Of a stretch of 64,000 bases of DNA, positions 9,268 through 18,114 are shown piece after piece. Under the pieces are notes generated by a model. The model ran no database searches and was not told where the DNA came from. It saw only the letters and a program-made list of their open reading frames with translations. Both the position numbers and the translations under genes were made by a program. Origin of the DNA: an uncultured Prevotellaceae bacterium. GTDB lineage: Bacteria > Bacteroidota > Bacteroidia > Bacteroidales > Bacteroidaceae. Position 1 is the stretch's first letter. Each line of letters opens with the position of its first letter. The stretch lies in contig OMWC01000011.1 of assembly GCA_900314655.1 (NCBI GenBank), positions 1 to 64,000 on the forward strand. Direction: 5' to 3'.

Positions 9268-10683
9268 ATGAATCCACAACTTGATTTCCTCATTTCTGCA
9301 TTACATCCTGGATTATGCATCTCAACACCAGAGATTCTCACATGGATGCAACAGAAAAACAAGGATGTAAAATATGAACTTACACAGAAGCCATTAAGTA
9401 ACCTTAATGGCTGGGAATATGCAGAAGACCGCATACAGCATCATAGCGGAAAATTCTTCAGTATTCAAGGCATTCGTATAACAACTAATTACGGATTAGT
9501 ACCAACATGGGACCAACCGATTATTAATCAACCAGAAATTGGATTCTTAGGATTCATCGTACAAAAGAAAAAGGGAGTACTCCATTTCCTGCTTCAGGCT
9601 AAAATAGAACCAGGAAATCTGAATGTTGTTCAACTCTCGCCTACGCTTCAAGCAACACGGAGCAACTATATGAGAGTGCATGGTGGTAAAACGCCTCTCT
9701 ATTTGGAATATTTCACTGGTGAGAAAAAAGTCAATGTGTTGGTTGACCAATTACAGTCTGAACAAGGTGCACGGTTTTATCAAAAACGCAACCGTAATAT
9801 TATCGTAGAAGTAGATGAAAATGAAGAAATACCCGTCTATGATAACTTTGTGTGGGCTACACTGGGACAGATTAAGCAACTGCTAACAGAACCCAATGTA
9901 GTGAACATGGATTCACGCACAGTGATTTCATGCATCAATTATGGTAACTACACAGAAAAAGACTTACAACTGCTTTCTGCGTTCCGGAAACTTGACGGAA
10001 ACAGTCGGCCAGACTCTTTCTTATATTCTGTTTTGAGCAGTGATAATCACTTACACGAGACGAATCGGATTATCCAATGGATGACTTCTAGGAAATTTAA
10101 ATACGAACTCAATGTAGAAAAGATAGGGCTCTCGGAAATGGTGCATTGGATCTATGATGGTAACATCATAGAACATGAGCAAAAGAAATACTTTTCTGTC
10201 ATAGGTGTAGATGTCTCTATTGGCAACCGCGAGGTCACTTCCTGGCAACAACCCATGGTTAAATCAGCACAAGAAGGTATTATCGGGTTCTTGGTGAAAA
10301 AGATTAATGGCATCTACCATTTTTTAGTACAAGCAAAATTAGAAGCTGGTAATTTCGACATTATTGAAATGGCACCTACAGTACAATGTCTGACCGGCAA
10401 TTACAGGAAGGGCTTTAATGAATACACTATTCCATATATTGAGTATTTCGTAGATGCTAAACAAGAAAACATCTGGTATTCAGCCTTCCAGTCGGAAGAA
10501 GGCGGTCGCTTCTTTAAGGAACAAAACTTAAATATCATTGTGGAAGTGGGTGATGAATTTCCTATTGAAGTCCAGGATAACTATTGCTGGATGACACTTA
10601 ACCAGATGCTTAATTTCGTATCATATAATAACTATTTGAATATTGCAGCAAGAAGTCTTTTATCTGCTGTCAGTTTTTTATAA
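9268..10683 (+). CDS. NDP-hexose 2,3-dehydratase
   Basis: This 471-residue protein has the two-fold internal repeat of the family that removes the 2-hydroxyl of dTDP-4-keto-6-deoxyglucose on the way to 2,6-dideoxysugars (EryBVI/TylCVI type). The repeats are visible by eye: FLLQAKIEPGNLNVVQLSPT and FLVQAKLEAGNFDIIEMAPT, each followed by LYLEYF/IPYIEYF and by a SEQGARF/SEEGGRF segment. The next two genes are suitable keto-reductases. The enzymes making dTDP-glucose and its 4-keto-6-deoxy form (RmlA, RmlB) are not in the window and must lie elsewhere. Confidence 0.9.
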   Translation: MNPQLDFLISALHPGLCISTPEILTWMQQKNKDVKYELTQKPLSNLNGWEYAEDRIQHHSGKFFSIQGIRITTNYGLVPTWDQPIINQPEIGFLGFIVQKKKGVLHFLLQAKIEPGNLNVVQLSPTLQATRSNYMRVHGGKTPLYLEYFTGEKKVNVLVDQLQSEQGARFYQKRNRNIIVEVDENEEIPVYDNFVWATLGQIKQLLTEPNVVNMDSRTVISCINYGNYTEKDLQLLSAFRKLDGNSRPDSFLYSVLSSDNHLHETNRIIQWMTSRKFKYELNVEKIGLSEMVHWIYDGNIIEHEQKKYFSVIGVDVSIGNREVTSWQQPMVKSAQEGIIGFLVKKINGIYHFLVQAKLEAGNFDIIEMAPTVQCLTGNYRKGFNEYTIPYIEYFVDAKQENIWYSAFQSEEGGRFFKEQNLNIIVEVGDEFPIEVQDNYCWMTLNQMLNFVSYNNYLNIAARSLLSAVSFL

Positions 10684-10685
10684 TT

Positions 10686-11657
10686 ATGGAAAGACCTAAA
10701 ATTGGTGTTATGGGTTGTGCCAATATAGCACAAAGGCTGATGATTCCCGCTATTCAGACAATGAAAGAACAGTGGGAACTTGTAGGCATTGCCAGTCGTA
10801 CAAGAGAAAAAGCTGATCGTTTCGCACAAATGTTCGGATGTGAAGGTATTGTAGGATATAATTCGCTATTAGCAAGAAAAGATATCAATGCTATATATAT
10901 GCCACTACCTACAGGCCTTCACAAAGAATGGATTATCAAAGCATTACAGGCTGGCAAGCATGTTTATGCTGAAAAGTCCATTGCGATGAATGCCAATGAT
11001 GCCCTGGTAATGGTTGACTTAGCCAAAGAAAAGGGGCTAGGCTTGATGGAAGGTTATATGTTCCAATACCATCAACAGCACCAAAAAGTTAAAGACTTGA
11101 TAGCAAAAGGGGAAATAGGAGAGATACGTAATATCAGAGCATCCTTCGGATTTCCACCTTTCCCTGATTCAAATAATTTCAGGTATGATAACGTGATTGG
11201 TGGTGGCGCACTGAAAGATGCTGCAGGCTACGTATGGCGGGCTATCAACTTTATTTGTGGCAATTATTTTGAGTTAAAAGCAGCCAATGTACATTACGAC
11301 AAGAATGGAACCAGCATCTATGGTTCAGCCTTCGCTACGAATAAAGATATCAGTGCAGAAATTTCATTTGGCTTTGACAACTACTATCAATGCAACTACG
11401 AGATATGGGGCAGCAAAGGAAAAATCACATGTCTTAGAGCATATACTCCAAAACCAAACGAGGCAACAAAAATCATTTTTGAACAACAAGGTGTTTACAA
11501 AGAGATTACCTGTGAACCCTATAACCATTTTATAGGTGCCATGAATGAATTCTATTGTCTCTGTACTAATCAGGGAGATAAACAAAAGCATTATGATGAC
11601 ATCATGTTCCAGGCAAAAGGACTTGATGAGATCGAGATGTTGTCTCGACTAGGTTAA
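10686..11657 (+). CDS. Gfo/Idh/MocA family oxidoreductase (probable dTDP-3-keto-deoxysugar 3-reductase)
   Basis: A 323-residue NAD(P)-dependent oxidoreductase with IGVMGCANIAQRLMIPA at the N-terminus and the catalytic HVYAEKSIA (EKP-type) motif near residue 100. It starts 3 bp after the 2,3-dehydratase gene. In deoxysugar pathways a protein of this family reduces the 3-keto product of the dehydratase, and this neighbourhood supports that role. The substrate is inferred from context only. Confidence 0.85.
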   Translation: MERPKIGVMGCANIAQRLMIPAIQTMKEQWELVGIASRTREKADRFAQMFGCEGIVGYNSLLARKDINAIYMPLPTGLHKEWIIKALQAGKHVYAEKSIAMNANDALVMVDLAKEKGLGLMEGYMFQYHQQHQKVKDLIAKGEIGEIRNIRASFGFPPFPDSNNFRYDNVIGGGALKDAAGYVWRAINFICGNYFELKAANVHYDKNGTSIYGSAFATNKDISAEISFGFDNYYQCNYEIWGSKGKITCLRAYTPKPNEATKIIFEQQGVYKEITCEPYNHFIGAMNEFYCLCTNQGDKQKHYDDIMFQAKGLDEIEMLSRLG

Positions 11658-11695
11658 AGTATTCTGGTTAGAGGTTAAAGTTGAAAGGTTAGAGT
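11656..11695 (+). repeat. GGTTAAAG-class degenerate tandem repeat
   Basis: Repeats of a GGTTAAAG/GGTTAGAG unit fill the gap between the reductase stop and the next ATG. The same unit appears at 16.9, 18.05, 19.2 and 20.55 kb, sometimes inside coding sequence. Confidence 0.75.
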
Positions 11696-11696
11696 T

Positions 11697-12572
11697 ATGG
11701 CTAAATGTGCTGTTATTGGGGCAAAAGGATTTATCGGTAAACATTTATCGTTCTATTTAAATCAGCAAGGACATCAGGTGGAATGCTACGACATTTTTGA
11801 TGTCCAAGAAAAGGGATATACTTCTTGTGACCTCACTAAAAAAGAAGAAATCCGAAAGATTAATCTCCATGTAGATTATATCTTTATGTTTGCGGGCCTA
11901 ACTGGAACGTATGCCGGATTTGACAGATATGAATCATATATCCTTGTTAATGAGATTGGTCTTCTGAACCTATTGGATGCAATACGCCTAACAGAGCACC
12001 GTCCAAAAATAATTTTCCCCTCTACTCGCTTAGTCTATAAAGGTCAGGAAAAAGCATTAAAAGAAGATGATGAAAAGGAAACGAAAACGATTTATGCAGT
12101 GAATAAATTAGCATGTGAAGGTATCTTGCAAGCCTACTCTATCAGTTTCGACATTCCTTACACTATCTTTAGAATCTGCGTACCCTTTGGAAATATGCTT
12201 GCCAAGGACTATTCTTTTGGTACCATCGGCTTTATGATCCGTCAGGCTCGTGATAACAAAATGATTACACTTTATGGAGACGGTAAGATCAAACGCACTT
12301 TTACCAGCATGAAGGATGTCTGCAGACAGATTGTAGAAGCAGGTATGAAAGGCGAAAGCAATGGGGAGACATATAATATTGGAGGGCAAACGCACTCTTT
12401 AAAAGAGGCTGCCTATGAAATAGCCGATAAATATGGGGCTAAAGTTACATTTATACCTTACCCAGAAAAAGATTTAAGAATAGAAAGTGGTTCCACCTTT
12501 TTTAATTCCCAAAAAATAGAGTCTCTGTTAGGTGGTATTCAATATGACGACATCGATACCTTGTTTGATTAA
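11697..12572 (+). CDS. NAD-dependent epimerase/reductase (probable 4-keto-deoxysugar reductase)
   Basis: A 291-residue extended SDR. AVIGAKGFIGKHLSFYL gives the Rossmann motif, with FPSTRLVYKG and the catalytic YAVNK near residue 131. It follows the 2,3-dehydratase and 3-reductase, so it most likely reduces or epimerises the C4 keto group to finish a dTDP-2,6-dideoxyhexose. The final sugar (olivose, digitoxose, boivinose or another) cannot be told. Confidence 0.8.
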   Translation: MAKCAVIGAKGFIGKHLSFYLNQQGHQVECYDIFDVQEKGYTSCDLTKKEEIRKINLHVDYIFMFAGLTGTYAGFDRYESYILVNEIGLLNLLDAIRLTEHRPKIIFPSTRLVYKGQEKALKEDDEKETKTIYAVNKLACEGILQAYSISFDIPYTIFRICVPFGNMLAKDYSFGTIGFMIRQARDNKMITLYGDGKIKRTFTSMKDVCRQIVEAGMKGESNGETYNIGGQTHSLKEAAYEIADKYGAKVTFIPYPEKDLRIESGSTFFNSQKIESLLGGIQYDDIDTLFD

Positions 12573-12573
12573 T

Positions 12574-13473
12574 ATGGCTCTACAACCTTTACTGTCTATC
12601 TGTATTCCCACAAATGGGGCAGTTGAATATGTGGTTCCATCTTTGGAGAGTATATATGGCCAAGAGGTGGATGCTTCATCTTTTGAAGTTGTTATTACGG
12701 ATAATGGTGTAGACTCCCATCTGGAAGAATTTATCAAAAAATTAAAATACCCCAATCTACGATATATCAAAACAAATGCACAGGGATTTATGAACCAAAT
12801 ATGTGCATTTAAAGAGAGCCAAGGGGCCTTCATTAAGATGATTAATCATAGGGCATTGTTCCATGATGGTAGTTTACAAAAAATGATAGACTTCATTAAG
12901 GCATATCAAGAAAAAAAACCCATGCTCTATTTTCCAAATGGACATCTTGGGGGGATAAAAACAACACAATGCCAAAATCTTGATGATTTCTTAAATAAAG
13001 TATCTTTTTGGAGTAGTTGGGAACAAGGTGTTGGAATTTGGCAAGAGGACAAGAAAAAACTTGATGATATTCATTATGATAGAATGTTTCCTGCTGCTTC
13101 TATTCTATTCAATATAAGAGAACATTCGCCTTATATAGTTTGTGATAACAATTTCACTTATGAAAAACCCTCGAAAAGAATGAGGAGATATGACTTCTTT
13201 CAAGTTTTTGCCGTAGAATTCTTAGATGTCTTACATCATCTTAATGAACAAACTCGGATCTCTGAAGAAACATTTAATTTTGTAAGGAAGGATATGTACC
13301 GTCGATATCTTATCAGTTATTATTATCAGATAGTTGTCGCAAAAACAGATCGGGCTATACCTCCTAAAAATATCATGTCTAACATGTCTAAATATTATTC
13401 GATATGGGATTATTATTGGATGTGTATATATTGTCATACAGCCATGAGACTAAAAAACTTGTTTAAAAAATGA
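12574..13473 (+). CDS. Glycosyltransferase family 2
   Basis: The start is set at the ATG at 12574, directly after the preceding stop; it gives MALQPLLSICIPTNGAVEYV, the normal GT2 opening, whereas the longer in-frame extension overlaps the upstream gene. The protein has 299 residues. SFEVVITDNGVDSH is the GT2 second strand, and the usual DXD position is replaced by MINHRALF, which weakens metal-binding certainty. Its stop overlaps the next gene by 4 bp. Confidence 0.82.
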   Translation: MALQPLLSICIPTNGAVEYVVPSLESIYGQEVDASSFEVVITDNGVDSHLEEFIKKLKYPNLRYIKTNAQGFMNQICAFKESQGAFIKMINHRALFHDGSLQKMIDFIKAYQEKKPMLYFPNGHLGGIKTTQCQNLDDFLNKVSFWSSWEQGVGIWQEDKKKLDDIHYDRMFPAASILFNIREHSPYIVCDNNFTYEKPSKRMRRYDFFQVFAVEFLDVLHHLNEQTRISEETFNFVRKDMYRRYLISYYYQIVVAKTDRAIPPKNIMSNMSKYYSIWDYYWMCIYCHTAMRLKNLFKK

Positions 13474-14705
13474 AATTAAAAGAAGTCATTTTTTTTACAA
13501 TTGGAGATTCGACTAGCGCCTCTGTTTGGTCAAATGTTCCATTTTGTTTTTCTAAAGCATTGGAACAGAAAGATATTGTTGTTTATCGTGTAAATATTTC
13601 TGCACCTCAATGGTTGGTATCTTTTTATAACCTGTTTCTTAGACGTTTAATAAACATCTTAACGATAGGAAAAATACATGCATGCTATGCAAGCAAAACG
13701 CATTGGTTCAAAATAATCGCTGAAAAAAAAATCAAAAAGGCTGTAATTAAACATTCTCAGGCAGACTACTGTTTCTTTATGGGATATGGCTTTTACAATA
13801 AATGGAATGATATTCCATCGTTGTTATTTAGTGATTGGACATTTGAGACGGATATCAAGAAACGAGGAAAACCGGGACCATTACACTGTCGAGCTATCAG
13901 ACAAGAAAAGGATGCTATAGAAAATAGCGCGTATGTCATTTCGATGTTTGCTGAATGTGCCGAAGAAATGAAAAAAAAATATCATAAGGCGAATATACAC
14001 TTCCTGGGGGGGAATGTGATTAATGATTTGTCAGGCTTGCGCCTGAGGGAGACCCACCCCAACCCTCCCTGTTTAGGGAGGGAGGACCAAACCATAGATG
14101 AACAAGAAAAAATAGAAATAAGTTCCTCATCAAAAATCATTTATATAGATGATCTTTTGGAAAAGAAGGCTAAATCGAAGAAACTGCTGTTTATTGGGAG
14201 GAAGACGACGTATCTGGAGGCGGCGAAGAAACTGATTGAGGCGTATAAACTGTTGAAAAGAGAGGAGGACTATAAGGATTATACTCTTGATATTGTGGGG
14301 TGTGCTACTTCGGATTTTGAATCGTTGCCCAAAGGAGTTACATGCTATGGGTTCTTGAATAAGAGTGAGGAACGAGATAGAAAGATCTATTACGACTTAT
14401 TGTTGAATGCAAAGGTGTTGATAAACCCAACACCCAAATGGGGGGCATATTCCTCTACGATTGAAGCAATGTACTATTATACACCTGTTATCGTATCACC
14501 ATACGAAACCTTTGTCAATGAATTTGGAAGAATAATTGATTTCGGATTATATAATGAACACTATACCGCAGAAGGAATAGCCAAAGATATCGAGACAGTT
14601 TTTTTCAATAATGATTATAAGTCATTATGTGAGAATGCCCATAATCGAGTAGAGAAATACACCTGGAGCAATTATGTTGATAAAGTATTGAAATTGATAT
14701 CATGA
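13470..14705 (+). CDS. Glycosyltransferase family 1/4 with an in-frame palindromic insert
   Basis: A 411-residue GT-B protein. The C-terminal half carries KLLFIGRKTTYLEAAKKLIE, LDIVGCA and INPTPKWGAYSSTIEAMYYY, the usual E-containing GT4 donor site. Between residues about 190 and 210 the sequence RETHPNPPCLGRE is encoded by a family A repeat (14049-14085), and the stretch after it is low-complexity. It overlaps both neighbours by 4 bp. Whether the insert is tolerated in the folded enzyme is not known; the frame is intact. Confidence 0.85.
   Translation: MKLKEVIFFTIGDSTSASVWSNVPFCFSKALEQKDIVVYRVNISAPQWLVSFYNLFLRRLINILTIGKIHACYASKTHWFKIIAEKKIKKAVIKHSQADYCFFMGYGFYNKWNDIPSLLFSDWTFETDIKKRGKPGPLHCRAIRQEKDAIENSAYVISMFAECAEEMKKKYHKANIHFLGGNVINDLSGLRLRETHPNPPCLGREDQTIDEQEKIEISSSSKIIYIDDLLEKKAKSKKLLFIGRKTTYLEAAKKLIEAYKLLKREEDYKDYTLDIVGCATSDFESLPKGVTCYGFLNKSEERDRKIYYDLLLNAKVLINPTPKWGAYSSTIEAMYYYTPVIVSPYETFVNEFGRIIDFGLYNEHYTAEGIAKDIETVFFNNDYKSLCENAHNRVEKYTWSNYVDKVLKLIS
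14049..14085 (+). repeat. Family A palindromic repeat inside a glycosyltransferase gene
   Basis: The arm ACCCACCCCAACCCTCCC is followed by GTTTAGGGAGGGAGG. It is read in frame as ETHPNPPCLGRE without a stop. The same peptide reappears at the C-terminus of IspG. Confidence 0.9.
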
Positions 14706-15817
14706 AAATATTGATTGTTTGTGCAAAATTAAATGGAGGTGGTGCAGAGCGCGTTGGTGTCATGTTGGCAAACGGACTTGCTAAAAGAGGACATAATGTT
14801 TCTATGCTATCTAATTTAATGGTTCCCGTTGTTTACCAGGTATCAGAACAAGTGAAGCTATCGAATTTGGTATCTACAAATAATAACAAGTTTACCAAAT
14901 GGTTTTCTGCTATTAAGAATGTTAGAAAAACCATTCAAAAAGAACGACCAGATGTCATTATCGGTATTATGGGACTTTGTACGCTGATTTCATATATTGC
15001 CAATATCGGTTTCAAAATTCCATTAGTGATGACAGAGCACAACTCTTTTGAGCGGCCTGCTTCGGCACCAATGCCATTATATCTGAAGGTCTTGAAATTC
15101 TATTGCAATAGGTTATACAAACATATTACAGTATTAACTGAAGCTGATAAAAAGGCTATAGGGAATCGTTTGAAAGGTATTACTGTAATGCCCAACCCAT
15201 TACAGCTAACACCAGTATCAAAAATCCCTGTAAAAGAAAAAATTGTTCTTGCAGCAGGCCGCCTAGATTCATGGCATTACAAAGGACTGGATCTGCTAAT
15301 TAAAGCATGGGGAAAACTAAATGGGGAATATACGTATGAAAACGGACAGAGATCACCTGCTGATGAAGGATGGAGATTACAAATAGCAGGGACAGGAAAC
15401 GAGAAGAGTTTGAATTATCTTAGACAATTATGTGTAGAAAAAGGTGTTAATAATTCTATTGATTTTCTAGGTTTTAGAAATGATATCGAAGATTTATATA
15501 AAAAAGCAGAGGTTTTTGTCCTTTCCAGTAGATATGAGGGGTTTGGACTTGTCTTGATTGAAGCGATGTCTCAAGGTTGTGCTTGTGTTGCTTGTGACTA
15601 CAAAGGACGCCAAAGCGAAATCATAACGGATGATTCCATGGGGCTTTGTTGTGAACCAGAAAATATTGAACTATTAGCTAATAATATCGGAAAGATAGTT
15701 TCTAATGATAAATACAGGAAACAAGTTCAATGTAATGCCGTAGAACGCTCTAAACATTATTCCTTAGAAATAATTACAACCAAATGGGAACAATACCTCA
15801 CTTCAATTATTAAATAG
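14702..15817 (+). CDS. Glycosyltransferase family 4
   Basis: A 371-residue GT-B enzyme with GGGAERVGVMLANGLAKRGH at residues 12-31, VMTEHNSF, VLAAGRLDSWHYKGLDLLI near 180 and the donor-binding EGFGLVLIEAMSQG (E-x7-E) near 280. It lies in a run of overlapping glycosyltransferase genes. The donor is unknown. Confidence 0.93.
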   Translation: MKILIVCAKLNGGGAERVGVMLANGLAKRGHNVSMLSNLMVPVVYQVSEQVKLSNLVSTNNNKFTKWFSAIKNVRKTIQKERPDVIIGIMGLCTLISYIANIGFKIPLVMTEHNSFERPASAPMPLYLKVLKFYCNRLYKHITVLTEADKKAIGNRLKGITVMPNPLQLTPVSKIPVKEKIVLAAGRLDSWHYKGLDLLIKAWGKLNGEYTYENGQRSPADEGWRLQIAGTGNEKSLNYLRQLCVEKGVNNSIDFLGFRNDIEDLYKKAEVFVLSSRYEGFGLVLIEAMSQGCACVACDYKGRQSEIITDDSMGLCCEPENIELLANNIGKIVSNDKYRKQVQCNAVERSKHYSLEIITTKWEQYLTSIIK

Positions 15818-15845
15818 GTTTAATTAGTATTAGATATAAAGTATT

Positions 15846-16898
15846 ATGGTTGTCCTCTATTTTATTTTTTTTATAATTGCTATATCTTTTGAATCACGCG
15901 ACATCAAGAATAGAAATATGGTGATGGCTTTTGCTTGTACAGTTTTGGCTATAGCTGCAGGAATGCGTGATCTTAGTTGGTCAGATACTGGTGTTTATAT
16001 GATTAGTTTTACTGATTATACACCAACATTATTTGACTTTTCGTTTTCTGATCGTCCTTTGGGATACGGTGAGAAAGGTTTTTATTTCTTAGCAATATGC
16101 GTAAAGACACTTACGGATAATTACCACATATTCTTTCTTGTCGTTGCTGCAATATCCTTTATTGCACTCTACAAAGATATTAAGGAGTTTTCCGTTTTCC
16201 CATTAGTTGGACTCTTTGCTTACATAGCTCGTTTCCTTATAGGTCGTAACTTTATTCAGATTAGAGCTGGTTTAGCATATGCCATTCTAATGATAAGTAT
16301 CAAATATATTTTAGAGAAAGACTGGAAACGGTATTTCATTCTTGTTTTTATTGCATGGCTATTCCATAGAAGTTGCATCGTAGCCATCCCACTTTATTTT
16401 ATATGTAACTGGATAAAAGTAAAGAAATGGCACATTATTGTTGGTGTAGGTGTTTCATTTTTAATTGGTGCATTTGGACAAGGATTCATGCATGCTTTGG
16501 TAGAAGATAATGCTTCTGACTTAAATATTGGAATACGTTATACCGACGCTGGAGGTGAAAAAAGACAACTAGAAGGTTTAGGACTTCTAAACCCTATGAT
16601 TTATTTCCAATGCATTTTATTGTTCGCTTATACTTTTTTGGAAAAAAAACTTGCCCCAATTAGCAAATATTACTACATCATCAGAACGGCTTATTTGTAT
16701 TCTACTATGATTCTAATCTGTTTCTGTACCTATAAAGTGTTATCAGCCCGAACTTCATCTATGTATGCTACTTTAGAGTTTGCAATCATCCCTTCCCTTA
16801 TATACTTGTTTAATAAAAAGAATAGAATGTTTGCATTTTTAGCAACAGGCATTATTTTAACGGGTATTTTCTATTTGTATTATTCCAGAAGTGCATAA
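15846..16898 (+). CDS. EpsG family polysaccharide polymerase-like membrane protein
   Basis: A 350-residue protein with about nine to ten hydrophobic segments. The RNFIQIRAGLAYAI and FHRSCIVAIPLYF motifs are typical of the EpsG family, which behaves as a Wzy-like repeat-unit polymerase in exopolysaccharide loci. It is the only polymerase candidate here. No Wzx flippase or ABC exporter is seen in the window, so export functions must lie upstream. Confidence 0.85.
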   Translation: MVVLYFIFFIIAISFESRDIKNRNMVMAFACTVLAIAAGMRDLSWSDTGVYMISFTDYTPTLFDFSFSDRPLGYGEKGFYFLAICVKTLTDNYHIFFLVVAAISFIALYKDIKEFSVFPLVGLFAYIARFLIGRNFIQIRAGLAYAILMISIKYILEKDWKRYFILVFIAWLFHRSCIVAIPLYFICNWIKVKKWHIIVGVGVSFLIGAFGQGFMHALVEDNASDLNIGIRYTDAGGEKRQLEGLGLLNPMIYFQCILLFAYTFLEKKLAPISKYYYIIRTAYLYSTMILICFCTYKVLSARTSSMYATLEFAIIPSLIYLFNKKNRMFAFLATGIILTGIFYLYYSRSA

Positions 16899-16950
16899 TT
16901 ATAGTTGTAAGGTTAAAGTACTTAGGTTAAAGGTTAAGGTTTAGAGGTTA
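16899..16950 (+). repeat. GGTTAAAG-class degenerate tandem repeat
   Basis: The whole gap between the polymerase stop and the next glycosyltransferase consists of GGTTAAAG, AGGTTAAGG and AGAGGTTAAAG units running into the start codon. This leaves little room for a separate promoter. Confidence 0.8.
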
Positions 16951-16954
16951 AAGA

Positions 16955-18076
16955 ATGAAATTAACATTCGTGACGGCTACGTTGACCTCAGGCGGTAGTG
17001 AGCGCGTGATGTCGATTGTAGCGAACAAAATGCAGGAGCGAGGGTATGAGGTGGAGATTATCTGCCTCAATGACCAGATTGTGTTCTATCCCATTAACGA
17101 GGGTATCAAAATCACTCATGTGGAGGTGGAGGCTGGAACAAAATCTCTACCTAAGAAACTCTGGTGGTTTAGGAAATATATCCAAAAGACACAACCCGAC
17201 GTGGTGATTGCCTTTATGGTTTCGGTATATACGGTTACATTGTTGGCATTGATGGGCGTGGACATTCCTGTTATCTCTTCGGTAAGGAATGATCCGGCAT
17301 ATAGCAACCTGAGGAAGAAGATTACAAGAAAGATCTTATTGCCAAGATCGGCTCATGTGGTCGTTCAGACCCAACAAATCAAACAGTATTTTAGCAAGAA
17401 CATCCAGAAAAAGACTACGGTCATTTATAATCCGGTGAATGAGAGAGTCTTTGAAGCCCCCCTAAATCCCCCCTCAATGGGGAGTTACGATAACGATAAC
17501 CCTGGATTAAAGATTAAGGATGAAAGATTAAACCGGATTATTAGTGTGGGGAGACTGTACCCGCAGAAAGACCAGAAAACAATGATAGAGGCTTTCGCTA
17601 AAGTAAGCGAAAAGCATCCTGATTGGAAACTCGTTATCTTTGGGGAAGGACCTGAACGCGGAGCGCTGGAGTTGTTAGTTGAAAGGTTAAAGATAAAAGA
17701 TAAAGTTTCCTTGCCAGGGAAAAGCGAGAATATTATTGATGAACTGAAGAAATCAAAGATGTTCTGCTTGTCTTCTATTTATGAAGGAATGAGCAACGCC
17801 TTGGTGGAAGCCATCTGCGTGGGACTGCCTGTCGTCACCACAAAAGTCTCGGGTACGGAAGAACTCATCGAAAATGGTGAAAACGGATTTATCGTGGACA
17901 TCAATGACAAAGATACTATGGCTATGGCCATGATAAAACTCATAGAAGACGAGAATCTACGGCAACAATTCGCAGAAAAGAACAAGGCTCAGGCTGTTAA
18001 GTTTGAGACGAATGCCATTGTGAATCAATGGGAAGATTTAGTTAATTCAGTTGTTAGGTTAAAGGTTAAAGGATAA
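16955..18076 (+). CDS. Glycosyltransferase family 4 with repeat-encoded internal insert and tail
   Basis: A 373-residue GT-B enzyme with TSGGSERVMSIVANKMQERG at the N-terminus, IISVGRLYPQKDQKTMIEAF near 190, and EGMSNALVEAICVGLP (E-x7-E) near 275. Between residues about 168 and 190 lies APLNPPSMGSYDNDNPG, encoded by a family B-like repeat, just before the linker to the C-terminal domain. The last residues VVRLKVKG are encoded by GGTTAAAG units, and a related VERLKIKDK lies inside. Confidence 0.9.
   Translation: MKLTFVTATLTSGGSERVMSIVANKMQERGYEVEIICLNDQIVFYPINEGIKITHVEVEAGTKSLPKKLWWFRKYIQKTQPDVVIAFMVSVYTVTLLALMGVDIPVISSVRNDPAYSNLRKKITRKILLPRSAHVVVQTQQIKQYFSKNIQKKTTVIYNPVNERVFEAPLNPPSMGSYDNDNPGLKIKDERLNRIISVGRLYPQKDQKTMIEAFAKVSEKHPDWKLVIFGEGPERGALELLVERLKIKDKVSLPGKSENIIDELKKSKMFCLSSIYEGMSNALVEAICVGLPVVTTKVSGTEELIENGENGFIVDINDKDTMAMAMIKLIEDENLRQQFAEKNKAQAVKFETNAIVNQWEDLVNSVVRLKVKG
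17455..17486 (+). repeat. Family B-like repeat inside a glycosyltransferase gene
   Basis: CCCCTAAATCCCCCCTCAA followed by TGGGGAGTT is a degenerate family B palindrome read in frame. A short GATAACGATAACC tract, related to the hexamer repeats at 24.8 kb, follows directly. Confidence 0.7.
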
Positions 18077-18114
18077 GTTTTCGTTATCGTCATCGTTATC
18101 GTTTAAAAAAAAAC

